Positions 1-7,937 of a DNA stretch of 15,849 bases are shown in pieces. The position numbers and the translations under genes were made by a program. This stretch comes from Spirochaetota bacterium. Its GTDB lineage: Bacteria; Spirochaetota; JAGLSM01. The notes beneath the pieces are model-generated. The model saw only the letters and a list, made by a program, of their open reading frames with translations. It searched no databases and was not told the origin of the DNA. The stretch lies in contig JAGLSM010000008.1 in assembly GCA_023135745.1 (NCBI GenBank), forward strand, positions 1 through 15,849, given 5' to 3'. Positions within the stretch are counted from its first letter, which is position 1, and each line of letters opens with the position of its first letter.

Positions 1-164
1 AATCTCAATAATTTGAGAAAATTAAGCTAATTTCAGCATATTTATAATCAAAATACTGGAAAAAACCTGCAATTCCACCTGAAATAAGTAGTTCTGAAGT
101 ATCCGATGAGTTAAGGGACAGCCTGGATCTGCGTCCCCTGCTGTCCTCATGTCAAGAAAACCTT
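1..164. other. Left-edge non-coding stretch
   Basis: I see no gene here. It lies just past the stop codon of the cyclase gene. Two inverted repeats are visible: TCTCAA/TTGAGA at 3-8 and 13-18 with a 4-nt loop, and GGACAGC/GCTGTCC at 116-122 and 140-146 with a 17-nt loop. On the cyclase transcript neither is followed by a U-run, so neither is a convincing intrinsic terminator. Confidence 0.5.
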
Positions 165-2405
165 CTACTTTGATGTGAGCTTAAACACTCCGTCCCATGG
201 TTGAGGCGGAGGATTCTTAATGAACTCTCGGCATCTTGGGATGTAAACCCTTCCTGCAAGGGAGTCATTGGGACTAATTTTTAAAGCATCCTCAAACCTG
301 CTTATGGCTTTTTCAAATTCCATAGCCTGATAGAGTTTAATTCCGGTTTCGTATGTGTCCCGGAACTCTATAATCTGACTTGAAAGTTCTCCCTTTCTTG
401 CCATGAGTTCAAAAACCTGAGTTGGTTCGCTTTTTCCTTTTACTGTTAATTTATCGATAGTTCTTACTTCGATTTTATCGCTTGCCTGAAAAAGAGTCGA
501 TTCGCTTACCATTGTAAATGTACCGTACTGTTTGTTTGCGCCTTCCAGACGAGATGCAAGATTCACCGGATCTCCCATAATTGTGTAGTTAAGTTTTTTC
601 TCTGATCCGATATTACCTGCAACAGCATTTCCTGTATTGAGTCCTATCCTGACTTTCAGGTCGCTTTCAAGCCCCATACTTCTGAATTCTTCCCGAAGTT
701 CATGTAGTCTTTTCTGGTTATCAAGGGCGGCATAACATGCTTTCCACGCGTGATTTTCATCGTCAACCGGCGCTCCCCAGAATGCCATGATTGCGTCACC
801 TTCGTATTTATCCACATAACCGTCAAAGTCGTAAATTATATCCGACATTGCAGTGAGGTATTTATTCAGGATTTGAACAAGCTTCTGCGGCGATCCCAAC
901 TTTTCGGAAAATGTTGTAAAGCCCTGAAGGTCGGAGAAAAATATTGTAAGTTCCTTTTCTTCTCCGCCAAGGCCTAATTTAGAAGGATCGTCCATGAGTT
1001 TATCAACTATGGCAGGAGCCACAAATTGTGAAAAAGCTCCCTTGATAAAGGATTTCTGTCTGTTTTCAATAAAATAATTTACAAGCGTTCCTATGAGGAA
1101 GGCCGCAATGATAGATGCTAGAATGGTTGCCATATCTATTAAGGTATTTGAAAAATTAAAAAGCATAATGGATACTGCAATATAGACTAAAGCGATGCCT
1201 ACAGTTATTATGGTTCCTTTTAATACGGAAAATTTTGCTCCGGCAAGGCCTGTAATAATTGACAAGACAAGAATTATAATAATGGTGAGCATTGGATCAT
1301 CTATCTCGGAAATAAAGTCCTTTTGTATGAAGTTGTCAATAAGGGTTCCATAAAGATGCATTCCGGGATCTTTTTTATAAAATGGATTGGGCCTTAGGTC
1401 AAGTAAACCCGGGGCCGTAGAACCAATGATGACTATCTTGTCTTTAAATGTTTTTGAGTTGAATTTGAACTTAAATGATTTTGCAATATCATCGATACTT
1501 GCATTCGGCATTTCCTGTTGTTTTGTTTGAATCCAGATTAACTTAAAAGCGGAAACCGATTTATATTCTGCAAATTCATTATAAAATTTCAAAAGAAAAT
1601 TACCATTTTTATCAAGCGGCGCCTGAATTGTTTTACCCTTTTTTGTTTTTATAATGAATTTGGATTGAGACATAATTATTTCTTTTGAATTAAAAAAATC
1701 CAGTATCGGCGGGATACCAAGGTTTCCAAAAAATTTGCCCTGAGATTTGAAGATAAGCTTAACCCTTCTGGAAATACCGTCTTTGTCGGATAAATGAGCA
1801 ATGTCGCCAATGTTTTTTACAGCAGGTATATAGACAGAATACGGCGGCTGAATATAGTCTTTTGTTATTACCTTAGAATCTTTTCCTTTTACTTTCACGG
1901 ACAGCGCGAATTTACCCAAAGGGTTTTCTGTGACAAGGGATTTTGAATTTTTTGAAGAACCTTTTTTTATTTTTGAAGTCTGGAAATTCACTCCAAAATA
2001 AACCGATCCAAAATTTGTTATTTCAGCTGCGAAGATTTTATCGTCTTCTACTCCGGCTTTGGAAAATTCTGTAAACAGCATATCAAAAACGGCAGCCTTT
2101 GCGCCTGCTTTTTTAAGATATTTTAGAATAAAAGCATACGCCTGCCGGGGCCAGGGCCATGTTATCCCCTGTTGCTCAGCGATGGTTGTGAGGCTGCTTT
2201 GGTCTATTTTTACATAGACAATTTTATTGCTTGATTTTCCAGATGAAAAATTTCTGCGTCTCCAGTCAGCTGTAAAATTTTCTATGTTTTCCATTAGTCC
2301 TGACATATAGACTACAGATGCGATAATTGATACGGTTATTCCGATAAGAAGGCCCTGAATAATTTTGGAATGTTTTTTTAGTTTATTTTTTATGAGTTTT
2401 TTCAT
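165..2405 (-). CDS. CHASE2-domain class IIIb adenylate cyclase with C-terminal TPR
   Basis: Predicted inner-membrane receptor that makes cAMP from ATP. Numbering is from the chosen start, giving 746 residues. One membrane helix (about 17-36) leads into an extracytoplasmic CHASE2 sensor domain (about 40-365). Three closely spaced helices follow (about 373-446), then a class III cyclase domain (about 485-665). Metal-binding aspartates are D492 (FSDLQGF) and D537 (YEGDAIMAF). K533, N615 and R619 supply the other catalytic positions, so the enzyme looks active. The adenine-selecting position is T608 rather than Asp, the class IIIb pattern. One TPR-like hairpin (about 682-725) and a PPPxxWDGV tail end the protein. 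I prefer this ATG to the one at 2417 because GGAGA lies 5 nt before it, while the upstream ATG has no ribosome site. It has its own promoter-like sequence, so it need not belong to the pel transcript. The sensed ligand is unknown. Confidence 0.93.
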   Translation of the reverse strand: MKKLIKNKLKKHSKIIQGLLIGITVSIIASVVYMSGLMENIENFTADWRRRNFSSGKSSNKIVYVKIDQSSLTTIAEQQGITWPWPRQAYAFILKYLKKAGAKAAVFDMLFTEFSKAGVEDDKIFAAEITNFGSVYFGVNFQTSKIKKGSSKNSKSLVTENPLGKFALSVKVKGKDSKVITKDYIQPPYSVYIPAVKNIGDIAHLSDKDGISRRVKLIFKSQGKFFGNLGIPPILDFFNSKEIIMSQSKFIIKTKKGKTIQAPLDKNGNFLLKFYNEFAEYKSVSAFKLIWIQTKQQEMPNASIDDIAKSFKFKFNSKTFKDKIVIIGSTAPGLLDLRPNPFYKKDPGMHLYGTLIDNFIQKDFISEIDDPMLTIIIILVLSIITGLAGAKFSVLKGTIITVGIALVYIAVSIMLFNFSNTLIDMATILASIIAAFLIGTLVNYFIENRQKSFIKGAFSQFVAPAIVDKLMDDPSKLGLGGEEKELTIFFSDLQGFTTFSEKLGSPQKLVQILNKYLTAMSDIIYDFDGYVDKYEGDAIMAFWGAPVDDENHAWKACYAALDNQKRLHELREEFRSMGLESDLKVRIGLNTGNAVAGNIGSEKKLNYTIMGDPVNLASRLEGANKQYGTFTMVSESTLFQASDKIEVRTIDKLTVKGKSEPTQVFELMARKGELSSQIIEFRDTYETGIKLYQAMEFEKAISRFEDALKISPNDSLAGRVYIPRCREFIKNPPPQPWDGVFKLTSK

Positions 2406-2441
2406 TGGATTCTCCATACGGGTTTTTAAAGTAACAAGTGC

Positions 2442-2470
2442 ATTATGTCTGTTATTATTTAGGATGTCAA
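2442..2470 (-). promoter_or_regulatory. Near-consensus sigma70-type promoter for the cyclase
   Basis: On the minus strand a perfect -35 TTGACA (2470-2465) is separated by exactly 17 nt from a -10 CATAAT (2447-2442), five of six matching consensus. Transcription would start near 2435 and leave a leader of about 30 nt. This is the best promoter match I found in the window, and it implies separate expression of the cyclase from pelG. Confidence 0.6.
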
Positions 2471-2488
2471 ATATAATGTTCTGGGGGT

Positions 2489-2616
2489 CTACAGGTTGCG
2501 ACCTGTAGGTACTGCAGATGTGGGTAATGTAGAAACAGGTTGTGAACCTGTCAGTACAGCAGACTTGTAGGTACAGGTCGCGACCTGCACCTACAATATA
2601 TCGTCGCGACCTGTAT
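2489..2616. repeat. Cluster of REP-like palindromic repeats
   Basis: Related palindromes built on ACAGGT(T/C)GcgACCTGT lie between pelG and the cyclase. Unit 1 (2489-2508) has perfect 8-bp arms, CTACAGGT/ACCTGTAG, around TGCG. Unit 2 (2535-2551) has perfect 7-bp arms, ACAGGTT/AACCTGT. Unit 3 (2565-2596) is a 32-bp palindrome with 16-bp arms and one mismatch (2573/2588), centred on TCGCGA. Unit 4 (about 2604-2616) is only a right half. The spacers contain GTAGGTAC and GTACAG fragments of the same theme. They look like dispersed REP/BIME-type elements, typically moved by RAYT (Y1 REP-associated) transposases, though no transposase is present here. On an mRNA the long palindrome would form a very stable hairpin near the 3' end of pelG, but there is no U-run. 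Confidence 0.75.
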
Positions 2617-2648
2617 CTATATCCAATCTGTTCCTATATGAACGATTT

Positions 2649-4007
2649 CTATATAGGCTGGTTTTTAAATATTGTGTACTCAAGGTTTTTAAGACGAATC
2701 AGCATAAAAACAAGTCCGATGAACATTGGAATGGCCAGGGATAGCGCGTATCCCATACCAAGATATTTTTTATCTAATGTGGATGAGTATATCGTCAGAC
2801 CTACATTGAGGAAAAAAAACAAAATTACAATCCAGGTTGTTGTTCTCCTGAGGTCGAAGTACATCATAAAGATCATTGTAAATAAAAACATCACGTGAAA
2901 ACATGCCGCAATTGCAAGGTTCCGAAATACCGGTATAAAGGATTCAGGAGCTCCGAATATTCTGAGTACATCTCCCGCAAAATAATACGCTGCAGCAGTT
3001 ATTAGAATCTGGAAGACAAAAAGTTCTGCAAAGCTTTTTTTAAAAGAGTGAGCCATTTCAATTTTATTTTTTTTAATTTCCTTAACCGGTTTATCAATTA
3101 TTGAATCATAAAATTTTCTGTATTTCATATAAAAATCAGTTTCTATTTTTATTATAAAATGTGCCAGGGTTGGTATAATTGTAAGATACGCTATATATAC
3201 TGATATATCATATGGCGGATAAGCGTAAAAATTTCCTGAGATTCTTTCTCCGCGGATTATCCAGAAAATTATTTTATCAATCCATATCCCGCAGGAATAG
3301 AAAAAACCAATTACTGCTATTGACGGAAAAATTTTAAAATAGGTAAAAATCTCTCTGATAAAAAGCATTTTTGTTTTAAACTCTTTAAGAACTGATCTTA
3401 GAAGGAGAATAAAAATTGTAAACTGGCCTAATGAATAAAAAATTATAAGAGGCCATCTAAGAAAAATGACATTTCCTGCGATTAATACTACCGTAATTAA
3501 TACGCCTATCAAAAATGCCCTGACTATTTCTTTGTAGTTTTTAAGGCAGCTCAGGAAATCCATCATTACCCAGATGGATGATATAGTCATGTAGAAAAAA
3601 ACACCGAATATTCCCCGCAATAACGAGAGTTTAAAATAAAGGGCTGCGCCGACTCCTGTAATGAGTGTGAGTATTGCAGTAAATATAAGCATTGTAGAGA
3701 GTGCGGGCAGCAGGCGGTCTGTTTGCTTTAAAAATAATTGATCCGCGAGGTATCTGGTTAATGTGAATTGTATGGGGCCTGTTAATACGAGAGATCCGGC
3801 AAAACAATAAACTATGAGTATACTGAAGCTGCCCATATTTGCAGTTTTAAAAAAAGTTCCGCTGAGTATTCCGATAGCGACCAGGCAGAATATTGAAAAT
3901 ATCCAGGGGCCGGATGAAATTAATGTGGCAAAAAAATATGCTTTAATTTTTGCGAAGCCTTTTTTACCCTCATATAGTTTCTGAAGTTCAAACCCTATTC
4001 CGGCCAA
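2649..4007 (-). CDS. pelG: PelG-like polysaccharide transporter, MOP/flippase-type membrane protein
   Basis: Inner-membrane partner of PelF. In characterised Pel systems PelG is thought to move the growing polymer across the inner membrane. With the chosen TTG start it has 452 residues, close to the roughly 456 usual for PelG. It begins AGIGFELQKL, the family's characteristic N-terminus, followed by the LISSGPW stretch in the first helix. I count twelve hydrophobic segments spread along its length, with a charged cytoplasmic-type loop near the middle (KIETDFYMKYRKFYDSI). An open frame runs back to an ATG at 4058, but that adds 17 residues unlike the family. The TTG has AAGGG 7 nt upstream. 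The gene overlaps the end of pelF by 20 bp, so translation is probably coupled. Assignment is by recalled family features and by its place after pelF. Confidence 0.9.
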   Translation of the reverse strand: MAGIGFELQKLYEGKKGFAKIKAYFFATLISSGPWIFSIFCLVAIGILSGTFFKTANMGSFSILIVYCFAGSLVLTGPIQFTLTRYLADQLFLKQTDRLLPALSTMLIFTAILTLITGVGAALYFKLSLLRGIFGVFFYMTISSIWVMMDFLSCLKNYKEIVRAFLIGVLITVVLIAGNVIFLRWPLIIFYSLGQFTIFILLLRSVLKEFKTKMLFIREIFTYFKIFPSIAVIGFFYSCGIWIDKIIFWIIRGERISGNFYAYPPYDISVYIAYLTIIPTLAHFIIKIETDFYMKYRKFYDSIIDKPVKEIKKNKIEMAHSFKKSFAELFVFQILITAAAYYFAGDVLRIFGAPESFIPVFRNLAIAACFHVMFLFTMIFMMYFDLRRTTTWIVILFFFLNVGLTIYSSTLDKKYLGMGYALSLAIPMFIGLVFMLIRLKNLEYTIFKNQPI

Positions 4008-5442
4008 TTGTTGTCCCTTCTCTATGCATTTCCATATAGGTTTGCCGGTATTTGTCAATTACCAGTCTTATATCGTACATTTTTAATACTTTGTCCTTGC
4101 TTTTTTTACCCAGAGCTTTTCTAAGTGCATGATCCTCTGCAAGCTTAACTATCGCATCGGCAGTTTCTCCGGGAGCTTTTGCTTTTGTGATGAGGCCTAC
4201 TCCTTCAAGGAGATCAGGACAGCTTCCTACAGAGCTTGAAATACACGGAACCTCAACGCACATGGCTTCCAACAGGGTCAGCGGCTGAGCTTCTCTTACG
4301 CTGGTTAAAACCATAATGTCTATTTTGCCGTAATAGTCCATCATGTTTACTTTTCCGGTGAATATAATATCATTGCTCATGTCGAGGTCTTTGACTTTCA
4401 TCATACATTTTAAGAAATAGTTTTTATTTTCATCTGTGGGGCCTATTATATAGAATTTTAAATCCGGTAATTTTTGTTTTGCTATCGCGGCTGCTTCAAT
4501 AAATGTTAGTATGTCTTTAATAGGAACTACTCTTGCGACTATACCGATTCTGATTATATCAGAAGGTTCCTTTTTTATCGATGTGAATTTTTTTGTATCA
4601 ATTCCATTTGGAATTATCTCAATCTTTCCGGGATCGGCGTGTCCCTTTACCGCCAACAGTCTGTTTCCCTCAAATAGGGTTACAAGTTTGTCGGTATATT
4701 CGTATGTAATATTGCAGAGGTTATTAAAAAATTTAATCCAGAGTGGTTTTAATTCAGGTTTAATATTCTTTGAGGCAAGAATCTCATCCTCCCTCTCATT
4801 CGCATATATGCCGTGTTCGGTTAATAAAAACGGCTTATTGTATTTGATATGAGCAAGTGCGCCCATATAACCGGCGTAACCGGTTGATACAGTATGATAA
4901 AGGTCGGCGTAGGGGATCGTGGAATCGTAGAGCTTATAGAGGGTTGTCTGTGTTGATCTCCAGAACCAGAAATAATCCATAAAACTTACGTTTCCTCCAT
5001 CCTTATGGTATCTTGAATTGAATAGATTAAATGATCCACGGCTTTTTAACAAATCCATAAGGTCTAAAGTTTTTTCTTTGTTTGCTTTTGGAAGAAGGTG
5101 TGCTGCCACAACATCAAACATTTTGTAATTTTTAAAATCCATGTAGTTGAAGTAAGTTTCTACGTCTTCCCAGGCTTTCCTTTTTTCTTTTGATGAAGCT
5201 TTTGAATATTTTTTTGCTTCATTAATTGTGCTTTGATTTAAAAAGATTTCTTCAATGTGAAGTACATTATTTGGTATGGGATATTTAAACTTTCTTTTTT
5301 TATATTCCTGAGGAAGTATCAGCCATAGTACAAAATTGAATTCTTTTAGAGACTCTATTATCTGGTGAACCCAGCTTGCGACTCCGCCTACTATATAGGG
5401 ATAAGATCCTTCAACTATCATACATACTAGAGGTCTGGTCAA
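3988..5442 (-). CDS. pelF: PelF glycosyltransferase, GT4 family (GT-B fold)
   Basis: Cytoplasmic polymerase of Pel-type polysaccharide; in Pseudomonas, PelF is the UDP-sugar-using transferase of the Pel inner-membrane complex. It has 484 residues against about 507 in Pseudomonas. The N-terminal half (about 5-290) carries the PelF signature EGSYPYIVGGVASWVHQ (11-27) and TEHGIYANER (208-217). The C-terminal GT4 lobe (about 295-470) shows GIVARVVPIKD (300-310) and the nucleotide-sugar EX7E motif at E384 and E392, so the active site looks intact. There is no membrane segment, so retention at the membrane would rely on partners. The TTG start overlaps the HEAT gene stop (TTGA) and has a good GGAGG 7 nt upstream. 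The next in-frame ATG (5421) would cut into the first beta-strand. Polymer identity is not provable from sequence alone. Confidence 0.93.
   Translation of the reverse strand: MTRPLVCMIVEGSYPYIVGGVASWVHQIIESLKEFNFVLWLILPQEYKKRKFKYPIPNNVLHIEEIFLNQSTINEAKKYSKASSKEKRKAWEDVETYFNYMDFKNYKMFDVVAAHLLPKANKEKTLDLMDLLKSRGSFNLFNSRYHKDGGNVSFMDYFWFWRSTQTTLYKLYDSTIPYADLYHTVSTGYAGYMGALAHIKYNKPFLLTEHGIYANEREDEILASKNIKPELKPLWIKFFNNLCNITYEYTDKLVTLFEGNRLLAVKGHADPGKIEIIPNGIDTKKFTSIKKEPSDIIRIGIVARVVPIKDILTFIEAAAIAKQKLPDLKFYIIGPTDENKNYFLKCMMKVKDLDMSNDIIFTGKVNMMDYYGKIDIMVLTSVREAQPLTLLEAMCVEVPCISSSVGSCPDLLEGVGLITKAKAPGETADAIVKLAEDHALRKALGKKSKDKVLKMYDIRLVIDKYRQTYMEMHREGTTIGRNRV
4005..4019 (-). promoter_or_regulatory. 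Ribosome binding site and TTG start of pelG
   Basis: Minus-strand AAGGG (4019-4015) lies 7 nt before TTG (4007-4005), inside the last codons of pelF. The protein from this TTG begins exactly where PelG homology begins, which decides the start against the longer ATG option at 4058. Confidence 0.7.
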
Positions 5443-6989
5443 ATCAAGGCCTCCGGATCTGTATATCTAAGCAGTTTTACAACACTGCTAAAAACACTTT
5501 CTTTTTTTATAAGGTTGGGCATGTTTGCTTTTATAAAGAGATTATCTTTCATTAATAGAAGGAGAGTAGCTCTTCCCGGCGTGTTTTTAAGGGCATCAAG
5601 AGCTTTTTCCAGAAAAAAGTTATATTGCTGAGGTGTATATCTTGAAGAGTTACAAAGGCGGGTAAGTCTCTTTGTGATATATTTTAAGCCCTTTTTTGTT
5701 TTTTCTTTTGAAAAGATAAATAGGGTAAGTGCGTTAATAAAAATATTTTTATCGTTTATAAAGGTTTTGAACTCCTTTTCTGTCAGATTTCTCCCTTTTA
5801 AAAATAAAGCGTATAATGCTCTATATCTTACCTTCCAGTTTTTAGAATGTATTGCTATTTTTTTTACCGCATAAAATGGAAAAGAGCCTGTTCCGCTTGG
5901 GATAATTTTTAAAACCAGTCTTTGAATCAGCTGATTTTCATGATACAGCAGGGAAATACAGGAAGCTTCGAATCCTATTGAAGAGAGACTTTCAATTATC
6001 AAGCGTAGTTTATCACTGGTTTCCGATTCAAGGTGATCAACGAGAAATTCGATGCTTTCTTTATCCCTGACTTCCTTGAGTATTTTCAAGACTGAAAGCT
6101 GGGCACTTTCATCCAGATTACTGTATTCTTCTATTATTATGCTTATATCAAAAGGATAGAGTTTTATTATTGCGGTTTCAATATGCCTGGATAAGGCAGG
6201 TTCTTTTTTAAGCATTTCGATCAGGTATGGCAGGCTTGATTCGGAACCGACCTCTCCAATCGCCCAGACAGAGATTCGTTTTAACGCTCTTTCTTTTGCA
6301 TTAAGATATTTATAGAGTATATCGAGGCTTGTTTCATTTTTTAATCTGGCAAATGCTTCAAGTATCAAATATTTTTTATAAGGAGGAGCCATTGGTTCAT
6401 CAAGAGCGAGGCTCAACGATTCAATGGCATCGGCTCCGATTGAAACAACAGTATCTATTACATAAGGAGCAAGAATCTTGTTTTCGATGAGTTTCATCAT
6501 TGGCAGAATAGCAACAAGATTTTTGAGAAGACCTAATGCCTTTATTATTTTCTTCTGAAATCTCTGATCCGGGTCTTCGAGCATCGGTATCAGTTTAAAG
6601 ACATCCTCCTCTTTCTGAAAACTGCTTAAAGCAAGTGCCGCTTGTGCGCGCACCATTTTATTTTTATGTTCAAGAAATTCAGAAGAGAATTCATAGGACA
6701 GCTCTGTTTTAATTTCAGGAATTATTTCAAGTAATTCAATTAATAACGTTTCATTTAATTGGTCAATGAACATTTTTGCTGTATTTATTGTTTCATCACC
6801 CATGGCAATGAGGAACTCTTTTATTTTATCTCTGAAATTGTAATTACTGTCTATGATATGTAGAAGGATTTCTTTTTGTACATCAGGATCCTGGGTTATT
6901 TTTAACAGATTGAAAGACTTGAGTCTCTCTTCAACCGGAAGGCGGGTATCCTTGAACCTGGTCAGATTGTGAGCCAGGGAATTGTCCAT
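5439..6989 (-). CDS. HEAT-repeat protein, candidate Pel-complex scaffold
   Basis: A 516-residue protein with no signal peptide or membrane helix, so cytoplasmic. Nearly all of it reads as paired amphipathic helices of the HEAT/PBS-lyase-repeat type. The clearest stretches are MVRAQAALALSSF, KRISVWAIGEVGSESSLPYL and KVRYRALYALFLK, with D or P at the turns. No catalytic motif is visible. It lies between the epimerase (6 nt gap) and pelF (stop-start overlap), so it is almost certainly co-translated with pelF. HEAT solenoids bind other proteins. In known Pel systems, PelE, a membrane protein with TPRs, helps join PelD to PelF and PelG. A similar scaffold role here is inference from position only. 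A GAGG ribosome site lies about 10 nt before the ATG. Confidence 0.85.
   Translation of the reverse strand: MDNSLAHNLTRFKDTRLPVEERLKSFNLLKITQDPDVQKEILLHIIDSNYNFRDKIKEFLIAMGDETINTAKMFIDQLNETLLIELLEIIPEIKTELSYEFSSEFLEHKNKMVRAQAALALSSFQKEEDVFKLIPMLEDPDQRFQKKIIKALGLLKNLVAILPMMKLIENKILAPYVIDTVVSIGADAIESLSLALDEPMAPPYKKYLILEAFARLKNETSLDILYKYLNAKERALKRISVWAIGEVGSESSLPYLIEMLKKEPALSRHIETAIIKLYPFDISIIIEEYSNLDESAQLSVLKILKEVRDKESIEFLVDHLESETSDKLRLIIESLSSIGFEASCISLLYHENQLIQRLVLKIIPSGTGSFPFYAVKKIAIHSKNWKVRYRALYALFLKGRNLTEKEFKTFINDKNIFINALTLFIFSKEKTKKGLKYITKRLTRLCNSSRYTPQQYNFFLEKALDALKNTPGRATLLLLMKDNLFIKANMPNLIKKESVFSSVVKLLRYTDPEALI
5440..5454 (-). promoter_or_regulatory. Ribosome binding site and TTG start of pelF
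   Basis: Minus-strand GGAGG (5454-5450) is 7 nt before TTG (5442-5440). The TTG shares bases with the TGA stop of the HEAT-repeat gene, giving a stop-start overlap typical of translational coupling. Confidence 0.75.
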
Positions 6990-6995
6990 ATTTTT

Positions 6996-7922
6996 TTAGC
7001 CTCTTATATTCTCTTTGTAATATTTATATGTTTCGGTGATAGAATCTTCTCTAAGATACTTAATTTTGAAGCCGGTTTCTTTTAATTTATCGATAGATGC
7101 TGCGGAATGTTTAATATCTCCGGGCCTTTCGGGCAGATAAACAACCGGGGATTCATTTTTACACATTTTATTTATCATAAATGCAAGTTCATTGATTGAT
7201 ATGATGCCTTCACCTGATATATTGTAGACTTCTGAGTTACCCTTATCCAGCAGCCATGTCAAAGCGTTTATGACATCTTTTACGTAGACAAAATCTCTGG
7301 TTTGTTCTCCATCACCAAAGACATTTATTGCTTTTCCCTGAAGCGCCTGATTAATAAAAATCGGTATTGCCGCGGCATATTTTGAAGCAGGGTCTTGTCT
7401 GGCTCCAAATACATTGAAGAAACGAAGAACACTTGTTTCTACCCAGTTATTACCGCTGTATATTGAACAGTAATACTCTCCGTCAAGTTTTGTTACCGCG
7501 TAAGGAGAGAGCGGGGCGGGGAGCATTGTTTCAACCTTGGGCATTGCAGGATCATCTCCGTAAACAGCAGCTGATGAAGCAAATATGACTTTTCTCACCT
7601 TGTTTTTTTTTGCCGCTTCCAGAACATTTAAAGTTCCATCGACATTTATCGATACTGTTTCAAAGGGTTTTTCAAGGGATTCGGGTACACTGATTAACGC
7701 GGCTAAGTGAAAGATGCAGTCTACTCCCTGTGATACATCTTCAAGCAGCCTTCTGTTTTCAACAGAACCTTCTACAAAATCATGCTTAATGCCGTCCAGG
7801 TTTTTTTTGTAACCTGATCTGAGGTTGTCCAGAATAATCACCTTATTATCAACCGATAATGCTTCGGCAAGGTGACTTCCAATAAATCCGGCGCCGCCGG
7901 TAATAAGATATTTCTTGCTCAT
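6996..7922 (-). CDS. NAD-dependent sugar-nucleotide 4-epimerase, extended SDR family
   Basis: Likely interconverts a UDP-hexose or UDP-N-acetylhexosamine at C4 in the cytoplasm. The 308 residues show the NAD-binding TGGAGFIGS (8-16), the active-site S117 in SSAAVYG, and the YxxxK pair Y141 and K145 in SPYAVTK. The RFFNVFGARQDP block (168-178) and GDGEQTRDFVYVKD (203-216) place it with GalE/WbpP-type epimerases rather than with the dTDP-glucose dehydratases. Pel contains N-acetylgalactosamine, and some Pseudomonas pel clusters carry the UDP-GlcNAc C4-epimerase PelX. That makes a UDP-GalNAc-supplying role attractive, but substrate preference cannot be read with confidence. The start has GGAG 7 nt upstream. 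The gene follows the lipoprotein gene by 15 nt. Confidence 0.9.
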   Translation of the reverse strand: MSKKYLITGGAGFIGSHLAEALSVDNKVIILDNLRSGYKKNLDGIKHDFVEGSVENRRLLEDVSQGVDCIFHLAALISVPESLEKPFETVSINVDGTLNVLEAAKKNKVRKVIFASSAAVYGDDPAMPKVETMLPAPLSPYAVTKLDGEYYCSIYSGNNWVETSVLRFFNVFGARQDPASKYAAAIPIFINQALQGKAINVFGDGEQTRDFVYVKDVINALTWLLDKGNSEVYNISGEGIISINELAFMINKMCKNESPVVYLPERPGDIKHSAASIDKLKETGFKIKYLREDSITETYKYYKENIRG

Positions 7923-7937
7923 TTTAATTCTCCTGTT

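Larger units (their letters stand above)
2418..2648. other. Intergenic region between pelG and the cyclase gene
   Basis: Non-coding 231 bp. Reading from pelG it holds a weak stem overlapping the pelG stop (CCTATAT 2633-2639 with ATATAGG 2651-2657), then the palindromic repeat cluster, then the cyclase promoter. A rightward open frame crosses it, but it runs through the palindromes into the antisense of pelG and has no coding character. Confidence 0.7.

Noticed and set aside
116..146. Intrinsic terminator after the cyclase gene
   Set aside because: The 7-bp stem has a 17-nt loop and no U-run on the minus-strand transcript.
2489..2616. The repeat cluster as a CRISPR array or integron attachment sites
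   Set aside because: Units differ in length and sequence, spacing is uneven, each unit is itself a palindrome, and there are no cas or integrase genes. REP-like elements fit better.
2542..2898. Rightward coding frame of 118 codons across the repeats and the start of antisense pelG
   Set aside because: It is created by the palindromes and by the reverse strand of a well-supported membrane protein gene, and shows no ribosome site or family resemblance.
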